NCBI RefSeq assembly: GCF_033807715.1
Contig: NC_084587.1
Span: 25,210,517-25,274,516, forward strand
Origin: Cololabis saira
Taxonomy: Eukaryota > Chordata > Actinopteri > Beloniformes > Belonidae
Direction: 5' to 3'
Length of the DNA: 64,000 nucleotides
Part shown: positions 33,851 through 45,190 of the stretch, piece after piece
Position numbering within the stretch: the stretch's first letter is position 1
Layout of the letters: every line of letters begins with the position of its first letter
Translations under genes and position numbers: made by a program
Notes under the pieces: generated by a model
The model's input: only the letters and a program-made list of their open reading frames with translations
Database searches by the model: none
What the model was told of the DNA's origin: nothing

Positions 33851-35177
33851 GTGACACCGTAATACTAATGGAGTACAAGCAATATGGGTTGCTGCTATCT
33901 TATAATTTCCTGGCCAGCCATGCTAATTCTTTTCTTCTTAGATGCCAAGACTAAGTCTGGCTCCTCTGGGCTTAGCCTTCAATTCCAGGGGATGTGTCAA
34001 CAGACGCAGAAGAAATGGCCTATGGACGCCATTGGATAAGCATACTACCAATCAGAGAAACAAAACATGTGGCACAGGCAGAGCGATAACCAGACTAGTA
34101 TCAATGAAAGAAATCCAAAATGGCATGCAGTGGTGAATGTTGGTTTGACAGTTAGCTGCCGCCATCTTGTTTGTTTTTTAAACAGTGGATATCTTGGACA
34201 CTCAGTGCATAAAGACCACCCTGCCCTGTTGCTATCTGTTTAATAGGTTATGTACCGGTGGAAATAACCCATTTCACGAGAGAGAATTTTTGAGAAGTGA
34301 ATAGGTATGGCTGGCCAGGGTAGTCTTATACCTTTCAGTACTATTATTAGGTGGAACATTACATTTAGTAAGGAAGCTCTTTCTGTCCACCTTGTGAGCT
34401 CATTTAATGTATGCATGGATATCGAGAATTGTCTATTTTCAAATAAAAATCAAATATTGATGATAAACGATAAGTGGGATGTAGGGTTTGCTTTAGCGTA
34501 GTGGTTTTTTTTAAATTCACAAATAAAGGCCAGTTCTGTAACTGGTTTTGATAATTCTTATTTATTTTGACTTTTTTATTGTTTTGGCCTTTGTCCTTAT
34601 CTATTTTAAATGACCATACATTGCAATTAGTCTCTCTTTAAAGTGGTTAAATAGTAAGTCGGAAACCAAATGTGTCCGGTTTTGTTTCGGGTTCAGTGTT
34701 CTGGACACTTTTCAATATACAGTGTGAAAAACATCTCATTTCATCAGACCAAAACATACTGAGGTAGCCTCTCCCAGGCCAGCTGCCTTTCCAAACCATT
34801 TCCCAATCCTAACCAAGAAATGTTCTTACCTAATCTTAAAGAAATATTAAAGAAAGAAAGCTCTCATTTGGGAGTCTCTCGCTGTTCTGCTAGAAAAACC
34901 TGCATCCTGACATTAATATCAATATTATTTTTGACATTTGCAGATCAATGTCACTTCCTAACATGGCAACATCATTTTCCTAACCCCTAACAGCAAGGCA
35001 GCAGTGGGCGTCTTAACACTTTTGTTTCAGAAACTACACAACAAAGAGTCTTAAGTGTTAATTTGGTTTCTAAACTCTCCAGATATCAATCAGATGAGAA
35101 GCAATTGAATTTGTGATAAGCAGTCCCAATCCTCAGAGACCCACCTACAATCCACAGAGCCCAAAAAGTCTATTGTC
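33851..35177. other. No gene recognised
   Basis: Only short frames without motifs. A segment near 34730-34800 (CATTTCATCAGACCA) could be old Tc1-type DNA, but too little is left to say. Confidence 0.45.
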
Positions 35178-35192
35178 AACATCCTCATACCA

Positions 35193-35615
35193 GCCATGAC
35201 TTCAGCGCCCACACCCTGGGTGGGGTTGGCGAAAGGGCCTCTCTGTGTGGAGTTTGCATGTTCTCCCGGTGTTCCCTTGGGTAGCTAATGTGAGCTACCC
35301 CCACAAAACATGCAACAGTCCAGGGCTATACATGCCCCCTCTGGCCAGCCGAGGCGCCAAATGGGGTGGCGAGGATCTGGCTGGAATAACATGATCCTTC
35401 CACGCGCTACGTCCAACCGGAGAAGCCCCACTTTGTCTGGTGAAAAAAAGCGGCCTGCTCACTCCTCAGGTTAAGGAGGAGACCTGAGCTCAGTGCAGCG
35501 CCCTCCCGGGGCTGGTAGAGGGGAGCAATGCCCAGGACTGTCACTTAGGTAGGAGCACTGGGTGATAAAAATGGAGGGAAAAAAATCAGGATAAAAAATA
35601 TACTAAAAAAAAAAA
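35193..35615 (+). mobile_element. SINE-like retroposon with perfect 15-bp duplication and poly(A)
   Basis: Perfect copies of AACATCCTCATACCA flank the insert (35178-35192 and 35616-35630), and the element ends in an A-run. Both are hallmarks of LINE-mediated retroposition. The left part includes GGCCTCTCTGTGTGGAGTTT, also found in the tRNA-like SINE at 43057. The rest (GCCGAGGCGCCAAATGGGGT, CCCGGGGCTGGTAGAGGGGA) is unlike that SINE, so it looks composite. No coding frame. Confidence 0.8.
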
Positions 35616-35829
35616 AACATCCTCATACCACACATTCCAAGACACCCTCAGGTGTTCTTTGTCCAGTCGCTGAATGATCAGAGCTCTTTTAGGAGCATGG
35701 GGAGGACCTCCTTGGTATTACGTCGGTGTTCATAATTTTATGGCTCTGTATGGTGTTCATAAATAACAGTTCCTAAACTTTGCTAACCAATTATTGTGTA
35801 TCACAGATACAGTATATCTATACAGTTAA

Positions 35830-36148
35830 GGCTAAAATTATTAGTCAAATTCATGACATTAAAAAAGACATGGAATATATCTATAATAACCAAATGTGTT
35901 TAGAGTTTATTTGATTAAAAAGAAATGAAGACACATTTCAGTTATGTTAAATTATTATATTTTATGTATATGTTAAATTAAAACAGGAGAGGAAAAAAAA
36001 CCTGCCAACAACAAAATGATTAGTCCTCTGACATTTGATAATCAATACTGTAGCATTTGTGACTTACATATAACAGCAATCTTTTATAATGGTTCAAACT
36101 AAGAGGCACATGTCTCTTGGGGGATTTTGGCCCTTTCATGTAATCTAA
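35830..36148 (-). mobile_element. Tc1/mariner transposon relic, 3' part (split)
   Basis: Reverse-complemented, the right end of this segment reads RLHERAKIPQETCA. This continues the transposase C-terminal part read from 37913 onward. The copy was split by the TIR element at 36149-37909. The far end reads GGCTAAAATTATTAGTCAAA, resembling the ends of such transposons. Confidence 0.6.
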
Positions 36149-36652
36149 TGGCGCTTTTCTACTAGTACCTACTCAGCGCGACTCGACTCGCCAAGCCTCA
36201 TCTCGCCTCCACTCGCCTTGTCCTCGTTTGTTTTTAGACATCCAGATTGTGTGATTAAAATGCAAAAAGACAACAACACTAAAGATGTAGAACCTGGAGG
36301 GGATGATATATATGTGCTGCTGGGTCTGTGACTTGTGTTCCATATCAAGTTAAAAAATGAGAGTGAAAGAAGCTTCAAGCGGCAACCCTTTTTTTTTTTT
36401 TTGTTTGTCTCGGCGCTGCTGAAATGTCAGCTGGGAGCCACGAGCAGCTGAGAAGTGAGCGAGCGCCTGGTAGGTCTGGTCGTTCCTTATCACCCGTCTG
36501 GATCCATTTTTAATCCTCTCCTCAGCCACCAGGTTTATGAACATCTGCACCTCAGAGTGTGATCACCAAACAGACGTCTGCGCTGCCATTGCCTGTTGAA
36601 TAAAATGAACAAGAAGCCGCGAGTCGCTCATTCGCTGATACCCGCTTCCTGA

Positions 36653-37710
36653 TGTTGAAGAATATTATCAAAATCAGTTCAGAAGTCCGCTGTGGTGTAG
36701 TGAGTTTTATTCAGTAAGCCGGCGGTGAGCAGACCTACGCAGCGCATGTCTGGGTTGGTGTGCTGACCCAGAGTGGTTGGAATCATGACTTTTTATACAG
36801 TAAGTTCAAGTACAAAAGGCAGGAATAAACAAGCCAAGTGAGAGACAAAAACAATTTAGAGTCAGATGTGATCTGTGGCCAAATGTCATTATCGGGCATT
36901 TGGCATGACTGTCACTAAGTTGTAAATTACCCCATAGGGTGTTCTCGTGATTCAAGTCTGTGGCCAAATGAGTTGTTATTATCAGTCAGTCAGGAACTTC
37001 ATCATATGGCATTCACATGGTTCAAGTCTTTATTGAAGCTAGTTCCAACTTGTGGCGCTTTTGCATTAGTAGCGCCTTAGCCCGTCGCGGCTCGTCGCGG
37101 CTCGTCGCGGCTCTTCCCGTTTGTCCCCGTGTGTTTTTCCACAGCCAGGTGAGAAGTGGGCGGGTTGGGGTGAAGCTGCTGTGACGTACTCAATTGCGCA
37201 ACCGCTTTGTTCATGTCGGCGCTGATCAGAAATCAGCTGGAGCCGCGAGCGGCTGAGGAAAAAAACAGCCCGTCTACATCCCTTTTTTAATTCTCTCGTC
37301 AGCCCCCAGGTTTATGAACATCTGCACCTCAGAGTTGAATCACCAAACAGACGTTTGCGCTTTATAATAAAATCGCTGCGAGCCGCGAGTCGCTCTCGCT
37401 CTGACTCCCGCTTCCTGATTCAAACGTTTGACGGCCCCGCCCCCCGACCAATCAGTGGCGCGGAGGGTGGTGATGTCAGAAATAGTCCCTGCTCAGCCCT
37501 GATTAGAACCTCGCTGAAATGGTTACAGAAATAGTATCGGCTTGGAGCGGCTCTGCCCGCCTCAGCCCCTAGTGCAAAAGCGCAAAACGGGGCCATGGCG
37601 GGTAGAACCGAGTTAAGGCGGTACTAATGCAAAAGCGCCATTGGTGTCGCTCCTGCAGGGGGTAGGAACCTGGAGTTTCACGTCAGCCACGGTGTCACAA
37701 TGCCTCATCA
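36653..37710 (-). mobile_element. Solo LTR with 4-bp duplication, split by a nested TIR element
   Basis: The segment begins TG and ends CA on the minus strand and is flanked by CTGA (36649-36652 and 37711-37714). On the minus strand it shows a TATAAAAAG box (about 36790) and an AATAAA (about 36703) in the right order for an LTR. Without the nested element (37053-37640) it is about 470 bp. Comparison with copy 4 of the host element (CCTGATTCAAACGTTTGACG at the same place) confirms the empty site. No coding sequence remains. The retroviral or LTR family is unknown. Confidence 0.75.
37053..37640. mobile_element. SANT-type TIR element, copy 4, with TTG duplication
   Basis: Perfect ends TGGCGCTTTTGCATTAGTA on both sides and TTG duplications (37050-37052 and 37641-37643). 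It sits inside the solo LTR, which itself sits inside copy 3 of the same family, so the family was active at two different times. The interior has GTCGCGGCTC repeats and a stretch resembling the ends of the SANT-like gene. Confidence 0.85.
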
Positions 37711-37912
37711 CTGACTCAAACGTCTGACGGCCAATCGGTGGCGTGTAGTGTGCGTCAGATGCAGGCCGACTCAGCACGGTTAGAACCTCGGCAGAATAGA
37801 TACCGAAAAAGTATAAACTCAGCATGCCTCCGCCCGCTTCGACCCGTAGTGGAGAAGCGCAAAACCAGGGAGTAGAGTCGCGCTGGGTAGGTACTAGTGT
37901 AAAAGCCCATAA

Positions 37913-38060
37913 ATTTGAATGATTTTTGAGCATGGACATTAACCTTGAGCTTCCTCCATAGATTCTCCATAGGATTCATACATGCAATCAAAGAATGCTA
38001 CTCCTGGATCTTAATTTTGGTGTTCCTCCAAAAGTGTTGGACCGAATTGGGGCCTTATTA
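37913..38060 (-). pseudogene. Tc1/mariner transposase relic (NPMENLW segment)
   Basis: The minus strand reads NPMENLWRKLKVNVHAQKSF, the segment around the third catalytic acidic position of Tc1-type transposases (normally DxNPIENLW). It continues in frame into 36148 once the TIR element and one TAA are removed. Upstream parts beyond 38060 are too decayed to follow reliably. Confidence 0.75.
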
Positions 38061-40070
38061 TTGAAGAATGCTTACCTGTACAAAGCTCTTCAAATATTTA
38101 GGGGAACTGTTCCATAGCTCCCTGGGGAATGATCATTTGGACCTTCAACAAACTGATGGCTGTTCTTGGCTGTGTTTTGCTTCTCCTCTGTCTGACTCAT
38201 ACACAGAGATGGCTGAGGAGACAGTGAACCCAACTGTGGTAGTTAATGTACCAGTAACAAGATAGGTACTTGCTATTACATTGATACCTGATCAAAAGAA
38301 TCCTGTATCACAAACCTTAAAACATATAGAAAATACTGTCAACCAGAGTCAATATTTTACACAACTACGATGTTTTTTAGGACGATAAGAAAAATCATGG
38401 CAACATAACATGTACTGAAAAAATAATTCAACTGACTTCAGGATTGAGATAAACCTCATTAGAAGTACTGGTCCAACGTATGTTGATACTATGGATCCGG
38501 ATGGATCTAGATCTGACTGAGTTTTGTTTTGTTAACAGAATGATTCAGAATTAATTCGCTAGTAGGAATATTTCTCATTACCTTTGACTAAATCATTTGA
38601 TTTTAAGAGGCAGGAGGAACCTTTTTTTTTACTATAGTGGGAGAACTGGTACAAAGCCAGCAGAATGATGAGATCTAATTGAAACCAAAACAGTCATCAT
38701 TGTTTTAGAAATGCAAAGCAAAACATATTATATGGTGATATACTTTGTGTGCATTTCTTTCCACATTGTTATGTAATACATAAAATCATGTTTGCAGGTT
38801 CACTTTATGTAAAGTGTTGGCAGACAGCAGAGTTCACATTGTGAAGGGCTCTTTAATACATAGGAGGCAGGGACTGTATAGGATAGGCTACTGTACATAA
38901 GGGCTTAGATGTGTGTCACATAGCGTGCGTGGGCAACCCAGTTAGTGGAATAGAGACAAAAACATCATGCAACTCAGAGGAGAATGGCTCAACGATGCAT
39001 CAAAATCCACTCGGCTTACATAATGCCCGCTGACCATCATCCTCCAAGCAAGAGCTAAAAGAGACAGCTCCCAATGAACTCCCCACCCCCTTCTCTATCA
39101 ATTTAATCCCAAGAGCAGTGTTTGCTAGGGGGGGAAAGATAAAAAAAATTAAAGGCTTGATGAGAAGCAAATGTAAAAATCCCAGGGATTTACACTGCCT
39201 GTAAACAGAGTTATACAGTCATCTGTGCCCAGTGATTTGCAGGATGGCCAGGATTTACATTAAATGTAAGAGAAGATTCAAGTGTCACATGGAAAAAGCA
39301 AAGTGTAAAAATTGTTTGATTATTGTGATAATGCCATAGAGTAAAGTCTCAATGAAGCATAAACTAAAACAAAACAAAATTCTCCACCAAAGTGAGAACT
39401 GAGGGTGGATATATGTGGCGTCCATTTGTTGACTATATACTGTTAATAAGGGATGAGAAAAGCCCTTTTCATTTTGCCCACAGGTTTGTGAACTGCAGTT
39501 TTGAAATGTTCTGTTTGGAATGCAATCATTGATCATGTTAGTATTTTTCTAGAGCATAAAATCACCATAACTGGACAAGAAGAAAGATGGATAGTGGTGT
39601 TTGAATGATGATTGGACAAAAGGGCATATTTTAGAGGGGGAGTATAATGATGAAAGGAGCAAATTATATAATAATGCCGTGTTAGAGTATTTCTTGATGA
39701 GAAGTTGAAGTTGAGTCTACTGAAGCCAGATGACTGGAGCCTTCACACAGCAGCAGCTGGCACTGGCATTGCATCTAACATCAAAAGGTTTTGTTGATTT
39801 CTGCTACAGTCTTTTCAGTCTGTTACCCCATTCATACAAAGAGCAAAACTCATTTAGTGCTAAGTGCCTAAAGTGTCCAAAGTGCTTAAGTGGGCACGGC
39901 TTACAACCACGAAACACTGTTCTGCAACTCTGGTCCTCCGGGCCCACTGCCCTGCATCTTGTTGCTCAGCTCCAACACACCCCTGATATGTGATTTTTGA
40001 ACAAATTGTTAAAAACTCCTCGTCTCTATTAACTCATTCACTGATTTGTCCCTGCTACTGGTCACTCCCT
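38061..40070. other. No gene recognised; possible CNE near 38980-39280
   Basis: No coding motif. The stretch 38980-39280 is unique-looking, with blocks such as TTTGCAGGATGGCCAGGATT, and might be conserved non-coding DNA. A hairpin-repeat fragment lies at 39914-39990. Confidence 0.45.
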
Positions 40071-40447
40071 ATTACTACTACTGTCATTAAGCAGACACTT
40101 TTATCCAAAGTGACTTACATCTGAGAGAACAACAGAAGCAAGAAATCACATGGGAGGGTAGCTGGATAAGTGCTGGTCAGACTGCTGAGAGTCCAGTTGA
40201 ACACAGGTCTGCCATGCTAATCCTAGGGTTATTTTTGGGTTTCTTTTTTTGTGTTCCCTTCCAACCAAACACAACAGTCCTTTTTATATGGATAAACAAG
40301 GTCTTAATAAAATACCATCATAAGATCATCGTGGCATAAGTGCATGCAGCTTACTCAGTGCTGAGTCATGCAAAGAGCTGGACAAATCTCCAAACTCATT
40401 CTGATGAGCAGAGATGTTAGCTAAATGCAGAAATGCTCCTTAAAGAG
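40071..40447 (-). mobile_element. L2-type LINE 3' end (same family as 8205-9680)
   Basis: ATTACTACTACTGTCATTAA and AAGTGACTTACATCTGAGAG are the complement of the L2 tail. GCATGCAGCTTACTCAGTGC and GAGCTGGACAAATCTCC match the complement of 9370-9440. The copy is cut by the Harbinger element at 40451 and resumes briefly after 41802. Confidence 0.85.
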
Positions 40448-40450
40448 CTG

Positions 40451-41799
40451 GGGCCTCATTTATAAAGCTTGCTTGCGCACAAAACAGGGCTTGAAAGATG
40501 CGCAAGCCACCTTCTACGCAAAGGTTGGGATTTAAAAAGAAAAACTAGCCGAAAAATGTGCGTATCTCTACGCCAACCCTGACCCTCCCGTAGGAACATA
40601 CTTAAGATATGGGGAACTGGCGACGCAGGTGGTGAGGTGGTGAAATGAAGCCAGATTCATGTCATACTCCTAATGTCATCACATATCAGACTTATAATAT
40701 AATAGCGCTGATCGTGTCCCTCTGTGTTTGAAGCTCAGCGTCAGTCAGGACTCTCTGGTGCTGCTGCTGCTGCAGCCGCGGTGCAGGACACGCCGTGCCG
40801 GGAACCTCCTCTTCACCCACCACGACAACCGTAGAGTGACTGAGGACAGAACAAATGAGGGGCTCCGTAGATCGTTTAAGGGCTCTACGGAGCCCCTAAA
40901 GGGACACAGATTTTTTTTAAATATATATAATGAGTTTTACGCGCGCGTGAAACCTTTACGCGCAGGCGTAAGCCTAAATTATGGTTCTGCGCTAAAACGA
41001 CGCAGAGCCTACGCCGTAGGGTACGCGGCGACGCGCACCTACGCTGTAGGCTCTGCGTTGGTGTGACGCGGAACCATAAATCAGCCTTGAGCAGCTCTGA
41101 GGGGAGACGGGAGAGGAGGAGGGGGGTGAAGCGGGGCTGCGGGGCCGTTCTCCCATCGCCTTCGCACAGGGTGTCCTGATGATTTGCAATTACAGGCTGA
41201 GCCTACCATTATTTTTTAAACTGTAAAAAGTGGGGGGGACAAAAACATGATTTTGAAAAGTGGGGGGACATGTCCCCCTTGTCACCAGTGGAAATTGCGC
41301 CGTGGCACTCACAGTGTTTAGTGCAGCAACGGCGTGCTGCCACTCACTCGCTTTATTTTATAATATTTATATACTTTTTCTACTTTTACTCTGACCACCA
41401 AATAATGTAGCTTTACTGTCCTCCACCTCATCCACAACATCTCGATCTCAGTCTCCTTGAAATTTAGTGGCACGGTGGCTCGACACGTCTCATTCATCCT
41501 GACGCCCAAACAGGCTGCAGAAAGCCACTGCACATGCTCAGCAGGCTCATTCATATGCAAATACTACTTTGCATTGCCCATTTATGGTATGGAGTGGGTG
41601 TGTAGAGGGCGGGATATGAGGCGAATTCACCTGCGCAACCTTCCAGCTGGACTGTGATTTATAAAGCGAACATTGCGTGCAAGTGTGCGTGCACAACGTT
41701 TTATAAATCCAGATTTTTTTTTGCGCCCGCCATTTTCAGCTTTTGGGGTTACGTGCACTTTTAGTATGAATCCTACGCACTCTTTTATAAATGAGGCCC
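40451..41799. mobile_element. Harbinger-type element with CTG duplication
   Basis: Ends GGGCCTCATTTATAAA (16 bp, perfect inverted) and flanking CTG (40448-40450 and 41800-41802). The element interrupts an L2 copy, and the empty site can be read from the L2 copy at 9312-9332 (complement CTTAAAGAGCTGAATCTTTA). The 1349-bp interior lacks a clear transposase and holds a GCC-site MITE (40975-41083). The ends are closely related to those of 22252-23825. Confidence 0.85.
40975..41083. mobile_element. Palindromic MITE (GCC-site family), copy 3
   Basis: Flanked by GCC (40972-40974 and 41084-41086). Ends TAAATTATGGTTCTGCGCTA and, reverse-complemented, TGATTTATGGTTCCGCGTCA. It is 109 bp with the CCTACGCCGTAGGGTACGCG palindromic core. 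Confidence 0.85.
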
Positions 41800-41802
41800 C
41801 TG

Positions 41803-43056
41803 GGTCTTCAGTTTCTTCTTTTAGTTTGTACCTACTTTTAACAGCAAGCTAGACAACACATCACTATTGTGTGACTGTTACTCCAACTGTATTTTTTTTT
41901 TATATATGAAATTAAGCTATGTATTTACTCTGTGGGAAAAGCTACAGCCCTGTTTTCTTGTTTCAAATCAGTCCCTGCTATAAGTGAATCATATCATAAC
42001 TGAACGAATCCCTCAGTTGCTGACTTCCTGCCCAATCAAAGTTTACACAAGTCTTTCAGTGGTCCACTGATTTGAGCCAGGTATGTTAGAGCAGAGGAAC
42101 ATCTAAAACATGCAGGACACCACCCTTACAGGTTGGGTCTGAATCACAGCATTGTTTGTTCTGTCTGGATGGTGTCAAAGAATTCATCAGGAACACAAAA
42201 CTGGAATGACAATTAAATCAAAGAACTATTGGCTGCTCCATGGGTCTGCTCCATTGGTCTTGTTTTTGGTGATATTTTAATTTTGAATGAATTGGGCCCT
42301 CCAATTAATTGGGGTCATAATTTATTTCAAATATATTGATAACATCAACTGAGAGAATGAACTTTATGTCACAGTCCTCCCAACATATTGGACATTCTGG
42401 GAACCCCTTCTTAGAGGCGCAAAATGGTTTAGTCCGCCTGACAGCAACCTGCGAAAGGTGAAATGCTGCATACATGTGAGTTGTTTACTTTAAGTTTAAA
42501 GTAAGTTTGCCTTTTGATTCAGAGTGTGTACTGTTGTCTACTAACACAACAGAGCTGAATGTGAAACTCTGTCCTGAGACAACCCCTTGAGCCTGAGAGG
42601 CCCCTAATTGGGTGACGATGGTGATCAAAGCAACTGTCTGTCTGTAAGCTTGAAACAATAAAGGTATGCGGCACATCAAATTAACCAGCAGCACCCGTGC
42701 TACAATGCTATATAAGTCATATTTACATGCTCCAAACACAACTCAAAAGCCTCAGAAAATAGGTTTGTTTTTTAAAGGGGTAATAAATGATACATCTAGG
42801 CATATTTCTGCTCCACATATCAACATGTAAATAGCCTACCAATATCACTGTAGATGCACATTAGTAATATGGTAATTGAGCAATAAAGCAACTTGTTATT
42901 TTTATCTCGTAAAAAGCTTTAGCAGTGGAGTGCTCTGCTTAAAAGCTAATGTCAATGCTCAATAAATGCATGATGTTACCAAAGCCAATTAATAATCATG
43001 TTAAATAATTGATCTTAACATCCATCCAAAATAATTGTGATTATGATTTTTTTCAG
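41803..43056. other. No gene recognised
   Basis: The first roughly 50 bp may be the rest of the L2 copy. A hairpin-repeat fragment (GAACATCTAAAACATGCAGG) lies at about 42090-42120. The remainder is AT-rich without coding motifs. Confidence 0.5.
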
Positions 43057-43450
43057 GGCAGCACGATGGCTTAGTGGTTAGCACTGTTGCCTCACAGCAA
43101 GAAGGTCCCCAGTTCAACTCCCAGGCCCGGTCTTTCTGTGTGGAGCTTGCATGTTCTCCCCGTGCTTGCGTGGGTTCCCTCCGGGTACTCTGGCTTCCTC
43201 CAACAGTCCAAAAACATGCATATTAGGTTAATTGGTGATTCTAAATTGCCCGTAGGTGTGAGTTTGAGTGTGCGTGGTTGTGTGTATATGTGTCCCTGTG
43301 ATGGACTGGTGACCTGTCCAGGGTGTAACCCCTGCCTCTCACCTGAAATGAGCTGGGATAGGCTCCAGCAGACCCTGCAAAGGATAAAGCAGGTATAGAT
43401 AATGGATGGATGGATGGATGGATGGATGGATGGATGGATGGATGGATGGA
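43057..43450 (+). mobile_element. tRNA-like SINE, full-length, with (GGAT)n tail
   Basis: The head GGGCAGCACGATGGCTTAGT, then GGTTAGCACTGTTGCCTCAC, resembles a tRNA 5' half with an A box (TGGCTTAGTGGTTAGC). AGTTCAACTCCC is a B-box match. The body is followed by GATAGGCTCCAGCAGACCCT and a GGAT tail at 43402-43450. An ATGATTTTT motif near both ends (43043-43051 and 43450-43458) may be the target duplication. It is the reference copy for the fragments at 10311, 16634, 20010 and 49763. Confidence 0.8.
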
Positions 43451-43927
43451 TGATTTTTGCAAAAGATCTGATTGTATCTTAAAACCCTATTTATGTGTTT
43501 TGTAAAAAAGATAAATACCCCCCTTTTTTTCCTTTCTTTTCTTTATTTTTTTTGCTCAAGTGACTCGTGCACTGGCCTGGATAGGGGCCCAGTCACATTG
43601 AGAGTGTTCAGGGCCCAGAATTTGTGCTACTTCCCTGGGCTGATCATTCAGAGGAAGAAATGTCTCTGCAGATAAGAAAATGCTAATGCAGTTATTTACT
43701 CTAAACCTTTTGCTACGCTCCATGGGAGGTATCTATGGAAGCAAATCCTAGATTAAAATCAATTTGAGAAAAATACAAAAAAAATCATGACAGCAGTGAT
43801 GACAATTGTTTAAGCGGCAGTGAGCAAGAGTTTCATATGGGACAACAGCTGTCAGGAAGTTCCACAGTGGAAAGATCTGCTGACCCACGGGATCGGCGCT
43901 GAGGGATTGGCACCCTCAGTCAAGACT

Positions 43928-43970
43928 GCTTCCATGTGTTTTTCGCGTTTTAGACTAGCAGCGGATGTCA
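43928..43970 (-). repeat. Fragment of dispersed repeat (copy 2 of 3)
   Basis: GCTTCCATGTGTTTTTCGCG and ACTAGCAGCGGATGTCA match 58464-58505 with few differences, and the beginning of the window in complement. Confidence 0.6.
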
Positions 43971-44053
43971 CCCCTCACCCCCATCTGCCACCCCGACCCC
44001 CCCTCCCCTTCACATTTAATTTGAAAAAAAAGACCTTGAGTCTGGAATAAAGC

Positions 44054-44054
44054 A

Positions 44055-44105
<51 letters not shown>
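44054..44105. repeat. (TATC)n microsatellite
   Basis: About 13 TATC units following an AATAAAG motif, possibly the tail of an unrecognised retroposon. Confidence 0.95.
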
Positions 44106-44139
44106 GAAAGGAAAAAAAATAAAAATAATAAATATAAAA

Positions 44140-44518
<379 letters not shown>

Positions 44519-44583
<65 letters not shown>
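44519..44583. repeat. (TA)n microsatellite
   Basis: About 32 TA units, preceded by CATACATA. Confidence 0.95.
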
Positions 44584-44586
<3 letters not shown>

Positions 44587-44889
44587 TTAGGTTTTTACCA
44601 ACATGGTATTAGCCATTAATATATATGCAGACAAAGTAAAAAGAAGAAAAAAAGAAAAAAAAAAACAAGCAAACAAAAAAACATTACTCTGGGAAGGTAG
44701 GGACATTCTGAGTGTTCCATCTACCATATTAGCTACAGTCAGTCACTATACAAAATGTAGCCATGATAATGTTCCAGATTAAGTCATATTTGCCAGGGGA
44801 GTGTCAAGGGGGAGCTGTATAGACATCTGACATTTAGGAGCTGGTATTCGCTGTGTTAGAATACCAGAGTGTGTGTTGTAAACATGCCA

Positions 44890-45190
44890 TGAGATAAAGA
44901 GCTCTCTAAGGGCTTTCTGAAAAAGGTTGCACAAACCCACGAGTCTTAAAGAAATTTCTAAAGACCTTCAAACTATTCTGAATAAATGATTCTACCATGA
45001 AGTAAATCACCTTTAAGTGGTGTAGATCTTACATTTTTTTTTAAATATATCTAGATAAATCAAAGATAAAATAATTTGGTCACAGAAACAGTGAACATGT
45101 TTGATGGAAAAAACATATTTTCTGTGAAGAATATCATACCAACTGTAAACATGGTGGTGGAAAAGCTATGGTTTGGTGCTATTTTTGCTG
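44890..45190 (+). pseudogene. Tc1/mariner transposase relic
   Basis: CKHGGGKAMVWCYF (about 45145-45190) is a decayed form of the VKHGGGSVMVWGCF motif beside the second catalytic aspartate of Tc1-type transposases. Upstream, AAGAATATCATACCAACTGT fits the preceding segment. Stops are frequent and the ends are unclear. Confidence 0.6.

Larger units (their letters stand above)
36149..37909 (-). mobile_element. SANT-type TIR element, copy 3, with TAA duplication
   Basis: Ends TGGCGCTTTTCTACTAGTAC and, reverse-complemented, TGGGCTTTTACACTAGTACC, with TAA on each side (36146-36148 and 37910-37912). Minus-strand frame 36350-36550 starts MQMFINLVAEERIKNGSRRV, the Myb/SANT-like relic. A solo LTR (36653-37710) is inserted in it, so the original element was about 700 bp. 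Removal of this element rejoins the Tc1 transposase relic in frame. Confidence 0.85.

Noticed and set aside
43057..43130. tRNA gene at the SINE head
   Set aside because: It has A-box and B-box-like sequences but no complete cloverleaf, and it is repeated as part of a SINE, so it is not a functional tRNA gene.
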